NCBI RefSeq assembly: GCF_017309185.1
Contig: NZ_JAEKJZ010000001.1
Location: 1 to 64,000, forward strand
Length of the DNA: 64,000 bases
Origin: Roseibium aggregatum
GTDB lineage: Bacteria; Pseudomonadota; Alphaproteobacteria; Rhizobiales; Stappiaceae
Direction of reading: 5' to 3'
Below, one piece after another: positions 1 to 9,610 of this stretch. Within the stretch, counting starts at the first letter, position 1. Each line of letters opens with the position of its first letter. The notes beneath the pieces were generated by a model. The model ran no database searches. It saw nothing but the letters and a program-made list of their open reading frames with translations, and was not told the origin of the DNA. Both the position numbers and the translations under genes were made by a program.

Positions 1-63
1 CTCGGTGATTTGAGCCACCGCGTCCCGCTTGAAATCGTCACTGAAATTGCTCGTGCCCATCAT
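1..63 (-). mobile_element. IS3-family transposase OrfA, N-terminal piece cut by the window start
   Basis: Read on the minus strand, two adjacent ATG codons at 63-58 open a frame that begins MMGTSNFSDDFKRDAVAQ and runs off the left edge. This opening matches the helix-turn-helix start of OrfA proteins of IS3-family elements (established family pattern). A strong ribosome binding site, AAGGAGG, lies just upstream. Transcription would run out of the window, so the rest of the element lies to the left and its end should fall somewhere in about 64-120. I could not identify a terminal inverted repeat with only one end visible. Confidence 0.7.
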
Positions 64-252
64 GGCCTCCTTGCCTCAAAATTAGGGAAGAAGGCGTCTA
101 CAAATCTAGGGGCTATTCAGTGCATCTGAGGCGCTTGCCTTTCCATAAACTGCCCGCAACTCTTACAGAATTTATTCCGTAGCCAGACTTTAAGCAGCTT
201 ATGCAAACTAATGCTCATAAACAGCAAGGACTTAGATACATCGCGGGCAAAT

Positions 253-1032
253 TCAGTTTTGTATTATCCATAGAGGGTATCCGAAGACGTGGTAGGGTGC
301 GTCTCTATGTGGATGCCCATGATCACGAACAACATACACCACTTCTACTTTTCGTTTTCCTGCAACTAAACCACCTTTTGATCTAAAAAATAGTTCAAGG
401 TTCTGAGTAAAATCTGAGATCATATCTATGTCTAGATTTACATCTTGAGAGAGAAAAAGAGGGTGTTCTTCGGACCCCAGAGAGCCATTTCGATCCCAGA
501 AATTGTCAGAAAAATAATCGCGCATCGTACTCTGGTTGATTTCTTCTCGGAAGTCGTAGAGAAATCTATGTAAGGCTGTATACGTAGACCAGTTATCTAC
601 TCGATCTATCCCAGGCGGCATGTCACAGTATTTAATGTTGGATGCCAAAAGAAGTATTATGTCTTGATCGTTTCTATTGATTTTTGAGGCCCAAAATCTA
701 AGTATTATTTCGTTTTTTTTGGAAATTTTTTCTAGAAATATTTCATTTAAATCGATAAATTCTCTAACAATTAGGTATTTAACGCCTTCTATTCCAGGGC
801 GGATATCTTGATAGGCGTTTAACGCCTGTATGTATGACCAAACGCAATTTATTTTCTCAGTTTCGTTGTATTTGCCGGAGTCTTTAGAAACGGAAGAGTT
901 AATTCCAAATTCAAATGGAAACTTATACGTTATTTTATCTATATCGAGTTTAATTCCACGTTTTTCGCGAAAATCAATTTGCTCGATATAAGAATTTAAT
1001 CTTTGATGATCGACGTAAATAATTTCATTCAT
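253..1032 (-). CDS. AT-rich hypothetical protein downstream of a reverse transcriptase
   Basis: A 259-residue protein of unknown function. The start at 1032 is preferred over 1044 because GGAG sits six bases ahead of it. The N-terminus (MNEIIYVDHQRLNSYIEQI) resembles openings of uncharacterised accessory proteins of the type 'YVDxxRLNSYxEQI', but I cannot name a domain. There is no signal peptide or membrane segment, so it is probably cytosolic. Base composition is far more AT-rich than the rest of the window, which points to recent acquisition. It lies on the same strand as the reverse transcriptase, 235 bases downstream of it, so the two may form one accessory module. Confidence 0.7.
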   Translation of the reverse strand: MNEIIYVDHQRLNSYIEQIDFREKRGIKLDIDKITYKFPFEFGINSSVSKDSGKYNETEKINCVWSYIQALNAYQDIRPGIEGVKYLIVREFIDLNEIFLEKISKKNEIILRFWASKINRNDQDIILLLASNIKYCDMPPGIDRVDNWSTYTALHRFLYDFREEINQSTMRDYFSDNFWDRNGSLGSEEHPLFLSQDVNLDIDMISDFTQNLELFFRSKGGLVAGKRKVEVVYVVRDHGHPHRDAPYHVFGYPLWIIQN

Positions 1033-1267
1033 TAGAAACTCCATATTTACCGCTTAAATTGTAAATTTATTTCAGCTTATCCGTGTCGGAGAATTTGCTA
1101 CTCTTTTTGAACTGAATAATTAAAATATGGCAAAAATAGTCGCATAAAAATAATAAGAATATTAAGTAGAATTGGGCAGCAGTTTATATTGTAATGATTT
1201 GCTCGAAATCAAATATATTATTTTTATTTTTTAAATTTTATGGATATGAATTGAAGTATTTTTACTA
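1033..1267 (-). other. AT-rich non-coding gap between reverse transcriptase and hypothetical gene
   Basis: About 235 bases with no convincing ORF on either strand and with runs of A and T. It separates two same-strand genes of the accessory module. It could hold a promoter for the downstream ORF or a small RNA used by the reverse transcriptase. I see no strong hairpin and no group II intron domain V signature. Confidence 0.4.
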
Positions 1268-2572
1268 TTAATACTCAACGTTACAAGAGTTGGGTTTGGT
1301 TGTTGGCCAAGCGAATGGCTTCCAATCGATATCATTTAGTGAGGTGATGCCGAGGAATTCTCGTTTGGCTTCCGGATTTTTCCTAACCGATGCGGCATAC
1401 GATCCGAGATAGCTGGAAATATGGGATTCGACATATTGATCTAGCGACAGGAACAACTTTTGATCGTTACAGAAGCGATAGTGCTTGGCCCAACCATTTA
1501 AAGTACTTGAGACGCGGCTCAGAGTCGGGATCATCGCAAACTGACTGCGAAGTGGCTTGGACGCATCGCGGGAAAACTCTTTTCGAGATGCGTTGAGAAT
1601 ATCCAATATCTTCTGCTTGAGTTTTCCGACCGCTTTTCCATTCGGACGGATAAGGCCGTTCACAATTTCGATGCCCAGAAACTCAAATCCGGTCTCGAAT
1701 GATCGGACACCTCCGGAAGATTTTTGCGCCGAAAACTCTAGCTGTAAATCGGAAAGCAAGCCTTCGGCTTTCCGGAAGCGCGCATTCGCGGCTCTCTCTG
1801 TGGGGGCTAGTATTATTATGTCATCGATGTAACGAAAGCAGGTACAATCTCCTTCATTCATTGACTTGTCGAATGCATGGAGGAGAATATTTCCAAGGAG
1901 TGGAGATAACGCACTCCCTTGTGCAACACCCATGTCTTCCCTTGGAAAGCGGTCAGCATCCGCTCCTAATTGTGCCGCGTTTTCCAATTCGACAGCCACA
2001 CAGCTGTCAAACAATCCCATGAAATCTGATGCCTGAATTTCGTTGGAAATGATTTCCCGGACCGCGGATTTGCTGATCCTCGTGAAGAAGGCTGAGATGT
2101 CGGCGCATCGGACGTAGTTCAAGCCACTCTTCTTGGCATCGAGAATTTTGGAAATCGCCAAAGGTACGGCCGCCATTCCGTCGTCCGACTGCTTGGTGAT
2201 CCCGCCGAAACTATAGGGTGTTACGATATAGGGCTTTAACGAGGGCTGTCTCAGAAGCTGGTCGAGCACCGCACGCTGGAGAATTCTGGTTTCGATAGGT
2301 GCGACGACGATGGGGCGAAAATCCCCCATAGACCCTTTGGGGACTTTTTTCCCCACAGACTTTCCGAAGACAAACGAACCATTTCGAATCTCACGTTGTA
2401 TCTTCCGAATGATCTTATCGGCAGTCTTTTGGAATTCGATGATTTCCGTTTTTGTTGTATCCGAACGAGATTGAATTCCATTCGCATGGACTTTGTTCCA
2501 TGCGTGTCGCAACGCAGGTTGCCGGGTGGTCTCTTCAAAAGGTTTGGAGTGTTTGCACTTTGACGTTGGCAT
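1268..2572 (-). CDS. Reverse transcriptase, group-II-intron-like, freestanding
   Basis: A 434-residue RNA-directed DNA polymerase. Visible motifs: catalytic Asp of RT motif 3 in ADISAFF (about 158), AQGSALSPLLGN (217-228), the YIDD active site (248-251) and LGI (299-301). A thumb or maturase-like stretch with LNGWAKHYRF (358-367) follows. The QGSxLSP form and the thumb resemble group II intron RTs, not retron or diversity-generating RTs. There is no HNH endonuclease domain, and I see no intron RNA around it. It is therefore probably a domesticated or defence-type RT rather than an active intron (inference). The neighbouring AT-rich ORF, the IS3 fragment and the tRNA-Ser gene make this an island edge. 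Confidence 0.9.
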   Translation of the reverse strand: MPTSKCKHSKPFEETTRQPALRHAWNKVHANGIQSRSDTTKTEIIEFQKTADKIIRKIQREIRNGSFVFGKSVGKKVPKGSMGDFRPIVVAPIETRILQRAVLDQLLRQPSLKPYIVTPYSFGGITKQSDDGMAAVPLAISKILDAKKSGLNYVRCADISAFFTRISKSAVREIISNEIQASDFMGLFDSCVAVELENAAQLGADADRFPREDMGVAQGSALSPLLGNILLHAFDKSMNEGDCTCFRYIDDIIILAPTERAANARFRKAEGLLSDLQLEFSAQKSSGGVRSFETGFEFLGIEIVNGLIRPNGKAVGKLKQKILDILNASRKEFSRDASKPLRSQFAMIPTLSRVSSTLNGWAKHYRFCNDQKLFLSLDQYVESHISSYLGSYAASVRKNPEAKREFLGITSLNDIDWKPFAWPTTKPNSCNVEY

Positions 2573-2617
2573 GTGATCTTGTGGGTCCTGTTGGTCGCTA
2601 TACCCGTCCGACCGCTG

Positions 2618-2748
2618 CGCTGAACTCTGCCGAGGTACCCTTCGGTCCTATCGGCGCATCACTCGCCAGCACGATTGTACGGACGTCGATGCTGCATCGG
2701 AATTCGAGTGCCCAGGACAAGCCTGCCAACACGATCCCTACCGCCAGA
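2618..2748. repeat. 131-bp direct repeat, copy 1
   Basis: Identical to 2986-3116 except for one base (G at 2715 against A at 3083). The offset is exactly 368 bases. This copy lies 46 bases upstream of the reverse transcriptase start. No coding function is clear in any frame. Confidence 0.95.
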
Positions 2749-2790
2749 GAAATTCTGACGCGGCCCCAAAGATCAGAGCCCCGCCCGAGG

Positions 2791-2812
2791 CGTGCCGAGT
2801 TGGCACGTTTTT
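2791..2812 (+). terminator. Small intrinsic-terminator-like hairpin
   Basis: CGTGCC and GGCACG form a six-base-pair stem with a five-base loop, followed directly by TTTTT. It lies between the two 131-bp repeats. No gene upstream of it on the plus strand is evident, so its role is unclear. Confidence 0.35.
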
Positions 2813-2985
2813 GCATGTCTCAAACATTCTTGCCTTCCTTCCTATCGGTACCCTTTTTGAGGGCGAAGGCAAGGCCGCCCGGCCACGCACCCTGGCCCCG
2901 CCCGAAGAATTAAAGCGACCAGCCGCCCAACAGGCCCCACGAAAGGAGAAAGCATCGGCTATAACGGTCATTCTGGACGGATCCT

Positions 2986-3116
2986 CGCTGAACTCTGCCG
3001 AGGTACCCTTCGGTCCTATCGGCGCATCACTCGCCAGCACGATTGTACGGACGTCGATGCTGCATCGGAATTCGAGTGCCCAAGACAAGCCTGCCAACAC
3101 GATCCCTACCGCCAGA
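2986..3116. repeat. 131-bp direct repeat, copy 2
   Basis: Second copy of the repeat at 2618-2748, in the same orientation, with one mismatch. The 237 bases between the copies are unique. The arrangement is that of a partial tandem duplication of a 368-bp unit, or of long direct repeats flanking a 237-bp insert. Confidence 0.95.
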
Positions 3117-3404
3117 TTCCAGCTTTTTAAAGGTAGTGTGATCGTTCCCGCTTGCAACCCCTGAAGGGAAGAAAGCAACAGCAAAATTCGGCCAATCTTC
3201 GGGAAACTGTTGAATGGTGCGAGTCGTCGAAATCGCTCCGACGGCGCTGTGCATTCGTACGCGAAGCAAAATGTGGGAAGAACGGCCCGCGTGCAACATC
3301 ACGCGTGTTGTCTCCATGTTGCTTGCTGGAAGCGTGTTGCCCGATAAAGTTGAAAAGTGTTGACAATCACGCTTTAAAAATAGCGCATTACAATCATAAG
3401 GTTA

Positions 3405-3494
3405 TGGCGGAGAGAGAGGGATTCGAACCCTCGGAACGCTTGCGCGCTCAACGGTTTTCGAGACCGCCCCGTTCGACCACTCCGGCACCTCTCC
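3405..3494 (-). tRNA. tRNA-Ser(CGA)
   Basis: On the minus strand a full class II tRNA starts with GGAGAGG at 3494 and ends with an encoded CCA at 3405. The anticodon loop reads CTCGAAA, giving anticodon CGA. A long variable arm and the T-loop GGTTCGAATCC are present. The acceptor stem pairs over seven positions with one G-T pair. Its 3' end faces the accessory block at 1-3400, the usual arrangement when an island has inserted at a tRNA gene (inference). Confidence 0.97.
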
Positions 3495-3762
3495 GCGGCA
3501 CTTTGAGAAAAACGAGTCTCAAGTGGCGCGGAACATAGACAAGCTCTTCGCGCGCCGCAAGTGTCGAAATGCATTCTTCCCCACTGGTGCATTTTAGGGG
3601 CATCGCAGTTCTCCAGAGGCGACGCATCCGGCGTTTCGGTCGTCGGTTTTCTTTCCTTTGTTTTGCGATCAGCATTCCTTCATGTGTAAAAGGCCAACCT
3701 GAGTGCCTGGCCGCGCGACGCAAGGGCGAGACGGAGACTGCCCGAAAAGCCCATATTTCCGT

Positions 3763-3790
3763 TTGACATCGGACGCTCACCGACTATATT
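3763..3790 (+). promoter_or_regulatory. Housekeeping-type promoter for rplU-rpmA
   Basis: TTGACA at 3763-3768 and TATATT at 3785-3790 are separated by 16 bases. It faces rplU and leaves a leader of about 205 bases before the L21 start codon, long enough to hold a regulatory leader. The rest of the gap between tRNA-Ser and rplU (3495-4003) shows no gene. Confidence 0.65.
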
Positions 3791-4003
3791 GCGCGGGCTC
3801 GAAAAGGTCCGCTTTTTCGGGCTCTCTCGTCGTTCAAGGCCTGGCGGGCTTTCCAAAGCTTCACGCAACCCGACGCAAAGACTTGTCAACCGGATGTCAA
3901 TGACCGGAGGGACAGGCGCCTTGGTTCGATCTGAAAGCTGCCAGCACACCGGCTGTAATCCGGGGCTGGTACGTTCAAAAACGAAAAGAAGGACGTGCGC
4001 GAC

Positions 4004-4606
4004 ATGTTCGCAGTGATCAAGACAGGCGGCAAGCAGTACACTGTTGCAGCCGACGACCTCCTGAAGGTCGAAAAACTCGACGCCGAAGCCGGCAGCACCG
4101 TCACTTTCGACGAAGTGCTCATGGTTGGCAAGGGCGCGGATACCACCGTTGGCGCTCCGACCGTCGAAGGCGCCAGTGTTGTTGCGGAAGTGGTCGATCA
4201 GGGCCGTGGCCGCAAGGTTATCGTATTCAAGAAGCGCCGGCGTCAGAATTCCCGCCGCCGCAACGGCCATCGTCAGGCCTTCACCCTCGTCAAGGTGACC
4301 GACATCCTGACCGGTGGCGCGAAGCCGGCCAAGAAGGCAGCTCCGAAGAAGGAAGCGCCGAAGGCCGAGAAAGCCGCGGAAGAGGCCGCTCCGGCCGCAG
4401 CCGCAGCCGGCGACGACCTGAAGAAGCTGGACGGCGCCGGTCCGGCGGCCGTGAAAAAACTGAACGAGGCGGGCATCACCACCTTCGCTCAGATCGCGGC
4501 CATGTCCGCTGACGATGTCGCGCGCGTTGAAGAAGAGACTGGCCTGAAAGGCAAGTTCGAACGCGGAAACTGGGTTGAGCAGGCCAAGGAACTGGCGGGC
4601 AGCTAA
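4004..4606 (+). CDS. rplU: 50S ribosomal protein L21 with C-terminal extension
   Basis: A component of the large ribosomal subunit that binds 23S rRNA. The start is ATG 4004 ([14 protein letters not shown]), with an AGAAGGA site upstream, rather than GTG 3995. Residues 1 to about 105 are the L21 domain, including the basic [16 protein letters not shown] stretch. A Lys/Ala/Glu-rich linker follows, then a domain of about 60 residues ([18 protein letters not shown]...) that looks like a helix-hairpin-helix fold. Such tails occur on L21 of several rhizobial relatives. At 200 residues it is nearly twice the length of a plain L21. It is followed by rpmA 55 bases downstream, the usual pair. Confidence 0.96.
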   Translation: MFAVIKTGGKQYTVAADDLLKVEKLDAEAGSTVTFDEVLMVGKGADTTVGAPTVEGASVVAEVVDQGRGRKVIVFKKRRRQNSRRRNGHRQAFTLVKVTDILTGGAKPAKKAAPKKEAPKAEKAAEEAAPAAAAAGDDLKKLDGAGPAAVKKLNEAGITTFAQIAAMSADDVARVEEETGLKGKFERGNWVEQAKELAGS

Positions 4607-4661
4607 GCCGCCGTTTCGTCCCTGTAAGAATTAAGAATTCGAAGAACGAGGAGTTCTAACG

Positions 4662-4931
4662 ATGGCACACAAGAAGGCAGGCGGCTCGTCCCGCAACGGC
4701 CGCGACTCAGCAGGCCGCCGTCTCGGCATCAAGAAATACGGCGGGGAAGCTGTGATTCCCGGCAACATCATCGCGCGTCAGCGTGGCACAACCTGGCATC
4801 CGGGCACCGGCGTGGGCATGGGCAAGGACCATACCATCTTCGCGACCGTGGAAGGCAAGGTTGAGTTTCAGCCGAAGGCGAACAAACGAACCTACATTAA
4901 TGTGGTCCCGGTAGCGGAAGCTGCGGAGTAA
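4662..4931 (+). CDS. rpmA: 50S ribosomal protein L27
   Basis: An 89-residue protein starting [20 protein letters not shown], typical of L27, whose N-terminus reaches the peptidyl transferase centre. Length and sequence fit the family throughout. An AACGAGGAG ribosome binding site precedes ATG 4662. It sits directly after rplU and shares its promoter. A strong hairpin at 5019-5046 closes the unit. Confidence 0.98.
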   Translation: MAHKKAGGSSRNGRDSAGRRLGIKKYGGEAVIPGNIIARQRGTTWHPGTGVGMGKDHTIFATVEGKVEFQPKANKRTYINVVPVAEAAE

Positions 4932-5018
4932 AGCCGACGTGAAGTTTCGAAACGCCGGCGTCCCACCAAGACCCCGGCGGTAAGAGACAGGTCAGCAACC
5001 ACGACTGTCAAAATCCGG

Positions 5019-5046
5019 AGGGGGAGATGGGGCGCCATCTCCCCCT
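5019..5046 (+). terminator. Terminator-like hairpin after rpmA
   Basis: A perfect 12-base-pair stem (AGGGGGAGATGG with CCATCTCCCCCT) with a GGCG loop, followed by the T-rich TTTGATTTGTTTTG. It lies between rpmA and the acetyltransferase genes and probably ends or weakens transcription from the ribosomal promoter. Confidence 0.75.
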
Positions 5047-5072
5047 TTGATTTGTTTTGACTGGAGGTAAAG

Positions 5073-5678
5073 ATGGTTGTTGAAAGCGATGGGTTGCTGG
5101 ACGAGAGCAGTCTGAGCGCGGCCCCGTTGCCGCAGGAAGCGGTCCGCGTGCGGCTTGATACGCCGCGAGCGGACGATCTGGCCGATCTGGTGTTTCTGGC
5201 CAACAACAAGACCGTCGCGGCCAATCTCGCCGCGATGCCCCATCCGTTCAGGGCGGAAGACGGCCGCAAGCTGATCCAGCGGGCAAATGAAATCCGTGAA
5301 AATCACGCCCTTTTCGCAATCAGGTTGAAAAGCACGGGCCGGCTGATCGGGGTCGTCAAATACGCCTCGATCGAAGCGGGCTGTCCGCTTCATGTCGGCT
5401 ACTGGCTGGGCGAACCCTTCTGGGGCCAGGGCTATGCCACGGAGGCGGTGCACAGCCTCGTCGATCATGCCTTCACCTACACCGACGCACACGAGTTGCA
5501 GGGGTCCTGCCGGGTCACCAATCCGGCGTCGCGCCGCGTGCTCGTGAAATCCGGTTTCCAGTACCGCGACCAGGCGATGATCCGCTCCGTCGGCGCCGGT
5601 GGACCCGTGCCGATCGAACGGTACTCGCTGGAACGGACCGTGTGGGATTCGCTGAAAGGCTGGGGGCAGGGCCGATGA
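5073..5678 (+). CDS. GNAT-family N-acetyltransferase 1 of 4
   Basis: A 201-residue GNAT protein of the RimJ/RimL type, which transfers an acetyl group from acetyl-CoA to an amine; the substrate is unknown. Visible marks are the opening VRLDTPRADDLADL, the HVGYWLGEPFWGQGYATEAV core that forms the acetyl-CoA pocket, and the late ASRRVLVKSGF motif. CTGGAGGTAAAG just ahead of ATG 5073 supports the start. It is the first of four same-strand paralogues packed with overlapping ends between rpmA and obgE, so the four are probably co-transcribed. Confidence 0.88.
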   Translation: MVVESDGLLDESSLSAAPLPQEAVRVRLDTPRADDLADLVFLANNKTVAANLAAMPHPFRAEDGRKLIQRANEIRENHALFAIRLKSTGRLIGVVKYASIEAGCPLHVGYWLGEPFWGQGYATEAVHSLVDHAFTYTDAHELQGSCRVTNPASRRVLVKSGFQYRDQAMIRSVGAGGPVPIERYSLERTVWDSLKGWGQGR

Positions 5679-6244
5679 TTAGAATGCCGAACCTGAAAAC
5701 GCGCCGCCTCATCCTGCGTCCGCTTCAGGAGCAGGACGCCGCGGCGATTGCGGACCTTGGCGGCCGCGACTTTGAAATCGTTCGTTGGCTGACCGGCGCT
5801 TCCTGGCCCTATGTCGAGGGCGAGGCGGAAAAATTCGTTGGCAAGATCGTCGGTTCCGATCCGTTTCAGACCGAAGCCGCCTTCGCGGTGACGCTTGGCG
5901 GTGTCTTTATCGGTGTCGTGGCCATCGAAGCCCCGGGCGACCTTCAGGACCTTCCGAACCTGCCGACGCTGGGCTACTGGATCGGCCGTGCGTTCCAGGG
6001 GCACGGTTACGCCAGCGAGGCGGTGGACGCGGTTCTCGACTGGGCCTTCGAGGCCTACGACACGGAGGCGATTGCCGCGCGCGCCTTCGAGGACAACACC
6101 CGCTCCCGCGCGCTGTTGCGCAAGCTCGGTTTCAAGCCTTTCTGCCTGACCGAACGTTTCGCCAAGGCGCTCGACCGCAAGGTTTCGAACGTGGTCGTGC
6201 GGCTGGAAAAGGCGGACTTCGAGGCACGGAAGGAACCGGCGTGA
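5675..6244 (+). CDS. GNAT-family N-acetyltransferase 2 of 4
   Basis: A 189-residue RimJ/RimL-type acetyltransferase. It begins MIRMPNLKTRRLILRPLQ at ATG 5675, which overlaps the previous stop in an ATGA. The signature TLGYWIGRAFQGHGYASEAV and the later NTRSRALLRKLGF are clear. A start at 5642 would overlap the neighbour by 37 bases and has no support. The protein target cannot be read from sequence. Confidence 0.88.
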   Translation: MIRMPNLKTRRLILRPLQEQDAAAIADLGGRDFEIVRWLTGASWPYVEGEAEKFVGKIVGSDPFQTEAAFAVTLGGVFIGVVAIEAPGDLQDLPNLPTLGYWIGRAFQGHGYASEAVDAVLDWAFEAYDTEAIAARAFEDNTRSRALLRKLGFKPFCLTERFAKALDRKVSNVVVRLEKADFEARKEPA

Positions 6245-6782
6245 TGCTGCCCGTCCTAAGAACGGATCGCCTCTGTCTCCGGCCGGTCGTAGCGGGTGAC
6301 TTGCCTGAGATCACACGGCTAATCGGCGATTTTGCCGTTTCACGAATGTTGTCCGTGGTTCCGCATCCCTATTCCGTGGAGGATGCAGAAACATGGTTCC
6401 TGCAGACCGAGGGACAGACCGGGAACGGCGAGCGGGTCTTTGCGATTGAGCTGGACAGCCGGGCAGCCGGTGCCGTTTCGGTTGGAAAGCCCGCCGAAGC
6501 GCCGGAGTTCGGGTATTGGCTGGGCAGGTCTTACTGGGGCAGGGGCTTCATGACCGAGGCCGGGCGCGCCGCGCTGGCGTGGCTCTTTGAAACCACGGAC
6601 ACGCAAACGGTTATGAGCGGGGCGCTCGACGAAAACACGGCCTCTCTGAACGTCCTGTCGAAGCTTGGCTTTACCGGAGCGCATACGTATTCGCTTTCGG
6701 TCAAGTCGCGCGGTGAAACCTTGCCAGGAATGCGAGTGCAGCTCAGCCGCGAGCGGTTTGAAACCCTGAAAGGCGGGGCATC

Positions 6783-6786
<4 letters not shown>
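6244..6786 (+). CDS. GNAT-family N-acetyltransferase 3 of 4
   Basis: A 180-residue protein starting MLPVLRTDRLCLRPVV at ATG 6244, whose A is shared with the previous TGA. The EFGYWLGRSYWGRGFMTEAG acetyl-CoA segment and NTASLNVLSKLGF mark it as a RimJ/RimL-type GNAT. A longer open frame upstream in the same phase (from 5785) is a shadow of gene 2. It shares the opening and the FAVSRMLSVVPHPYS-like pattern with gene 4, suggesting local duplication. Confidence 0.87.
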
Positions 6787-8420
<1,634 letters not shown>

Positions 8421-8421
<1 letters not shown>

Positions 8422-9560
8422 TGTCATCCCCCCACCGTCTCGGTGCCTTCAACCGTATCGTGATCAAGATCGGCTCCGCCCTGCTCGTCGAGGAGGGGGA
8501 ACTCAAGCGCGCATGGCTCAATGCCTTGATCGCCGATGTGGTTGCCTTGGCGGACGGCGGTGCGGAAACACTGATCGTCTCCTCCGGCTCCATTGCGCTC
8601 GGACGCGGCATTCTGGGCCTGCCGAAAGGTCCCTTGAAGCTGGAAGAAAGCCAGGCCGCGGCCGCCGCCGGCCAGATCGCCCTGGCGCAGGCCTATGCGG
8701 ATGCGCTCGGCGCCCATGGCAAGAAGGCCGGGCAGATCCTGCTGACGCTGGGCGACACGGAAGAGCGGCGGCGTTATCTCAATGCCCGTGCGACCATCGG
8801 CACCCTTTTGAAGATGGGCGCCGTTCCCATCGTCAACGAGAACGACAGCGTCGCCACCTCCGAAATCCGTTATGGCGACAACGACCGTCTGGCGGCCCGT
8901 GTCGCAACCATGGCCAGCGCCGATTGTCTGGTGCTTCTGTCCGATATCGACGGTCTCTATACCGCCCCGCCCGCGCAAAACCCGGACGCGGTCTTCCTGC
9001 CGGAAGTTCCGCGTATCACGCCGGAAATCGAGGCGATGGCAGGCAGTGCCGGTTCGGAGCTTTCCAGGGGCGGCATGAAGACGAAAATCGATGCCGGCAA
9101 GATCGCGACGGCGGCGGGAACCGCCATGGTGATCACCTCGGGCAAGGAATTGCATCCGCTGAAACGCTTGGACGAGGGGGTGCGGGGAACATGGTTTCCG
9201 GCGCTCGACTCGCCTTCGAGCGCGCGCAAGGCCTGGATCGGCGGCCATCTGGAACCGCGCGGCGAGATCCGGCTGGACGCCGGGGCGGTCCGGGCGATGA
9301 AATCGGGCAAGAGCCTGCTGCCGGCCGGCGTCACGGCGGTCTCCGGAACCTTTTCGCGCGGCGACGCGGTCGTTCTGCTTACTCCGGAAGGACGGACAAT
9401 AGGCCGGGGCCTGATCGCTTACGACATCGACGAGGCCCGTCTGATCGCCGGCCGCAACAGCCGGGAAATCGAGGCCATCGTCGGCTATCCGGGACGGGCG
9501 GAAATGATCCATCGGGACGATCTGGTTCTTGAAGATGCCTTTTTGAACGGAACAGGCTAA
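8421..9560 (+). CDS. proB: Glutamate 5-kinase
   Basis: Catalyses the first step of proline synthesis, ATP-dependent phosphorylation of glutamate to gamma-glutamyl phosphate. The 379-residue protein has an amino-acid kinase domain ([10 protein letters not shown] near the start, [26 protein letters not shown], then LSDIDGLYT). A C-terminal PUA domain begins around residue 280. The start at 8421 is chosen because the ATG shares a base with the obgE stop and the protein begins at the usual place. A longer frame back to 8217 runs inside obgE and is not used. proA follows. Confidence 0.97.
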
Positions 9561-9610
9561 AACGCGTTGAATGAAGGCCTTCAAGGGCCGGAAACGGGGA
9601 GTTTAGAAGA

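Larger units (their letters stand above)
2573..3404. other. Gap between reverse transcriptase and tRNA-Ser
   Basis: No gene that I can defend. The stretch contains the two 131-bp repeats and a small hairpin with a T-run at 2791-2812. Several open frames cross it on both strands, but none has a recognisable product, and frames on opposite strands overlap within the repeat. It joins the accessory block on the left to the 3' end of the tRNA gene on the right. Confidence 0.5.

Noticed and set aside
1033..2640. Mobile group II intron
   Set aside because: No endonuclease domain and no recognisable domain V or boundary sequences around the RT.
2573..2990. Retron msr-msd RNA upstream of the RT
   Set aside because: No NAxxH/VTG-type retron motifs in the RT and no flanking a1/a2 inverted repeats seen by eye.
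2618..3116. Diversity-generating retroelement with template and variable repeats
   Set aside because: The RT has the group II-type QGSxLSP motif, not the DGR type. The repeats differ at only one base, not at many adenines, and no target gene carries the repeat.
2738..3184. Protein-coding gene across the repeats (and 2811-3164 on the other strand)
   Set aside because: Overlapping frames on both strands, no recognisable product and no credible start site.
3360..3394. Promoter TTGACA...TACAAT next to tRNA-Ser
   Set aside because: Spacing of 23 bases is too long and it would transcribe the tRNA antisense.
5785..6243. Long upstream extension of acetyltransferase 3
   Set aside because: Shadow of acetyltransferase 2; the protein family begins at 6244.
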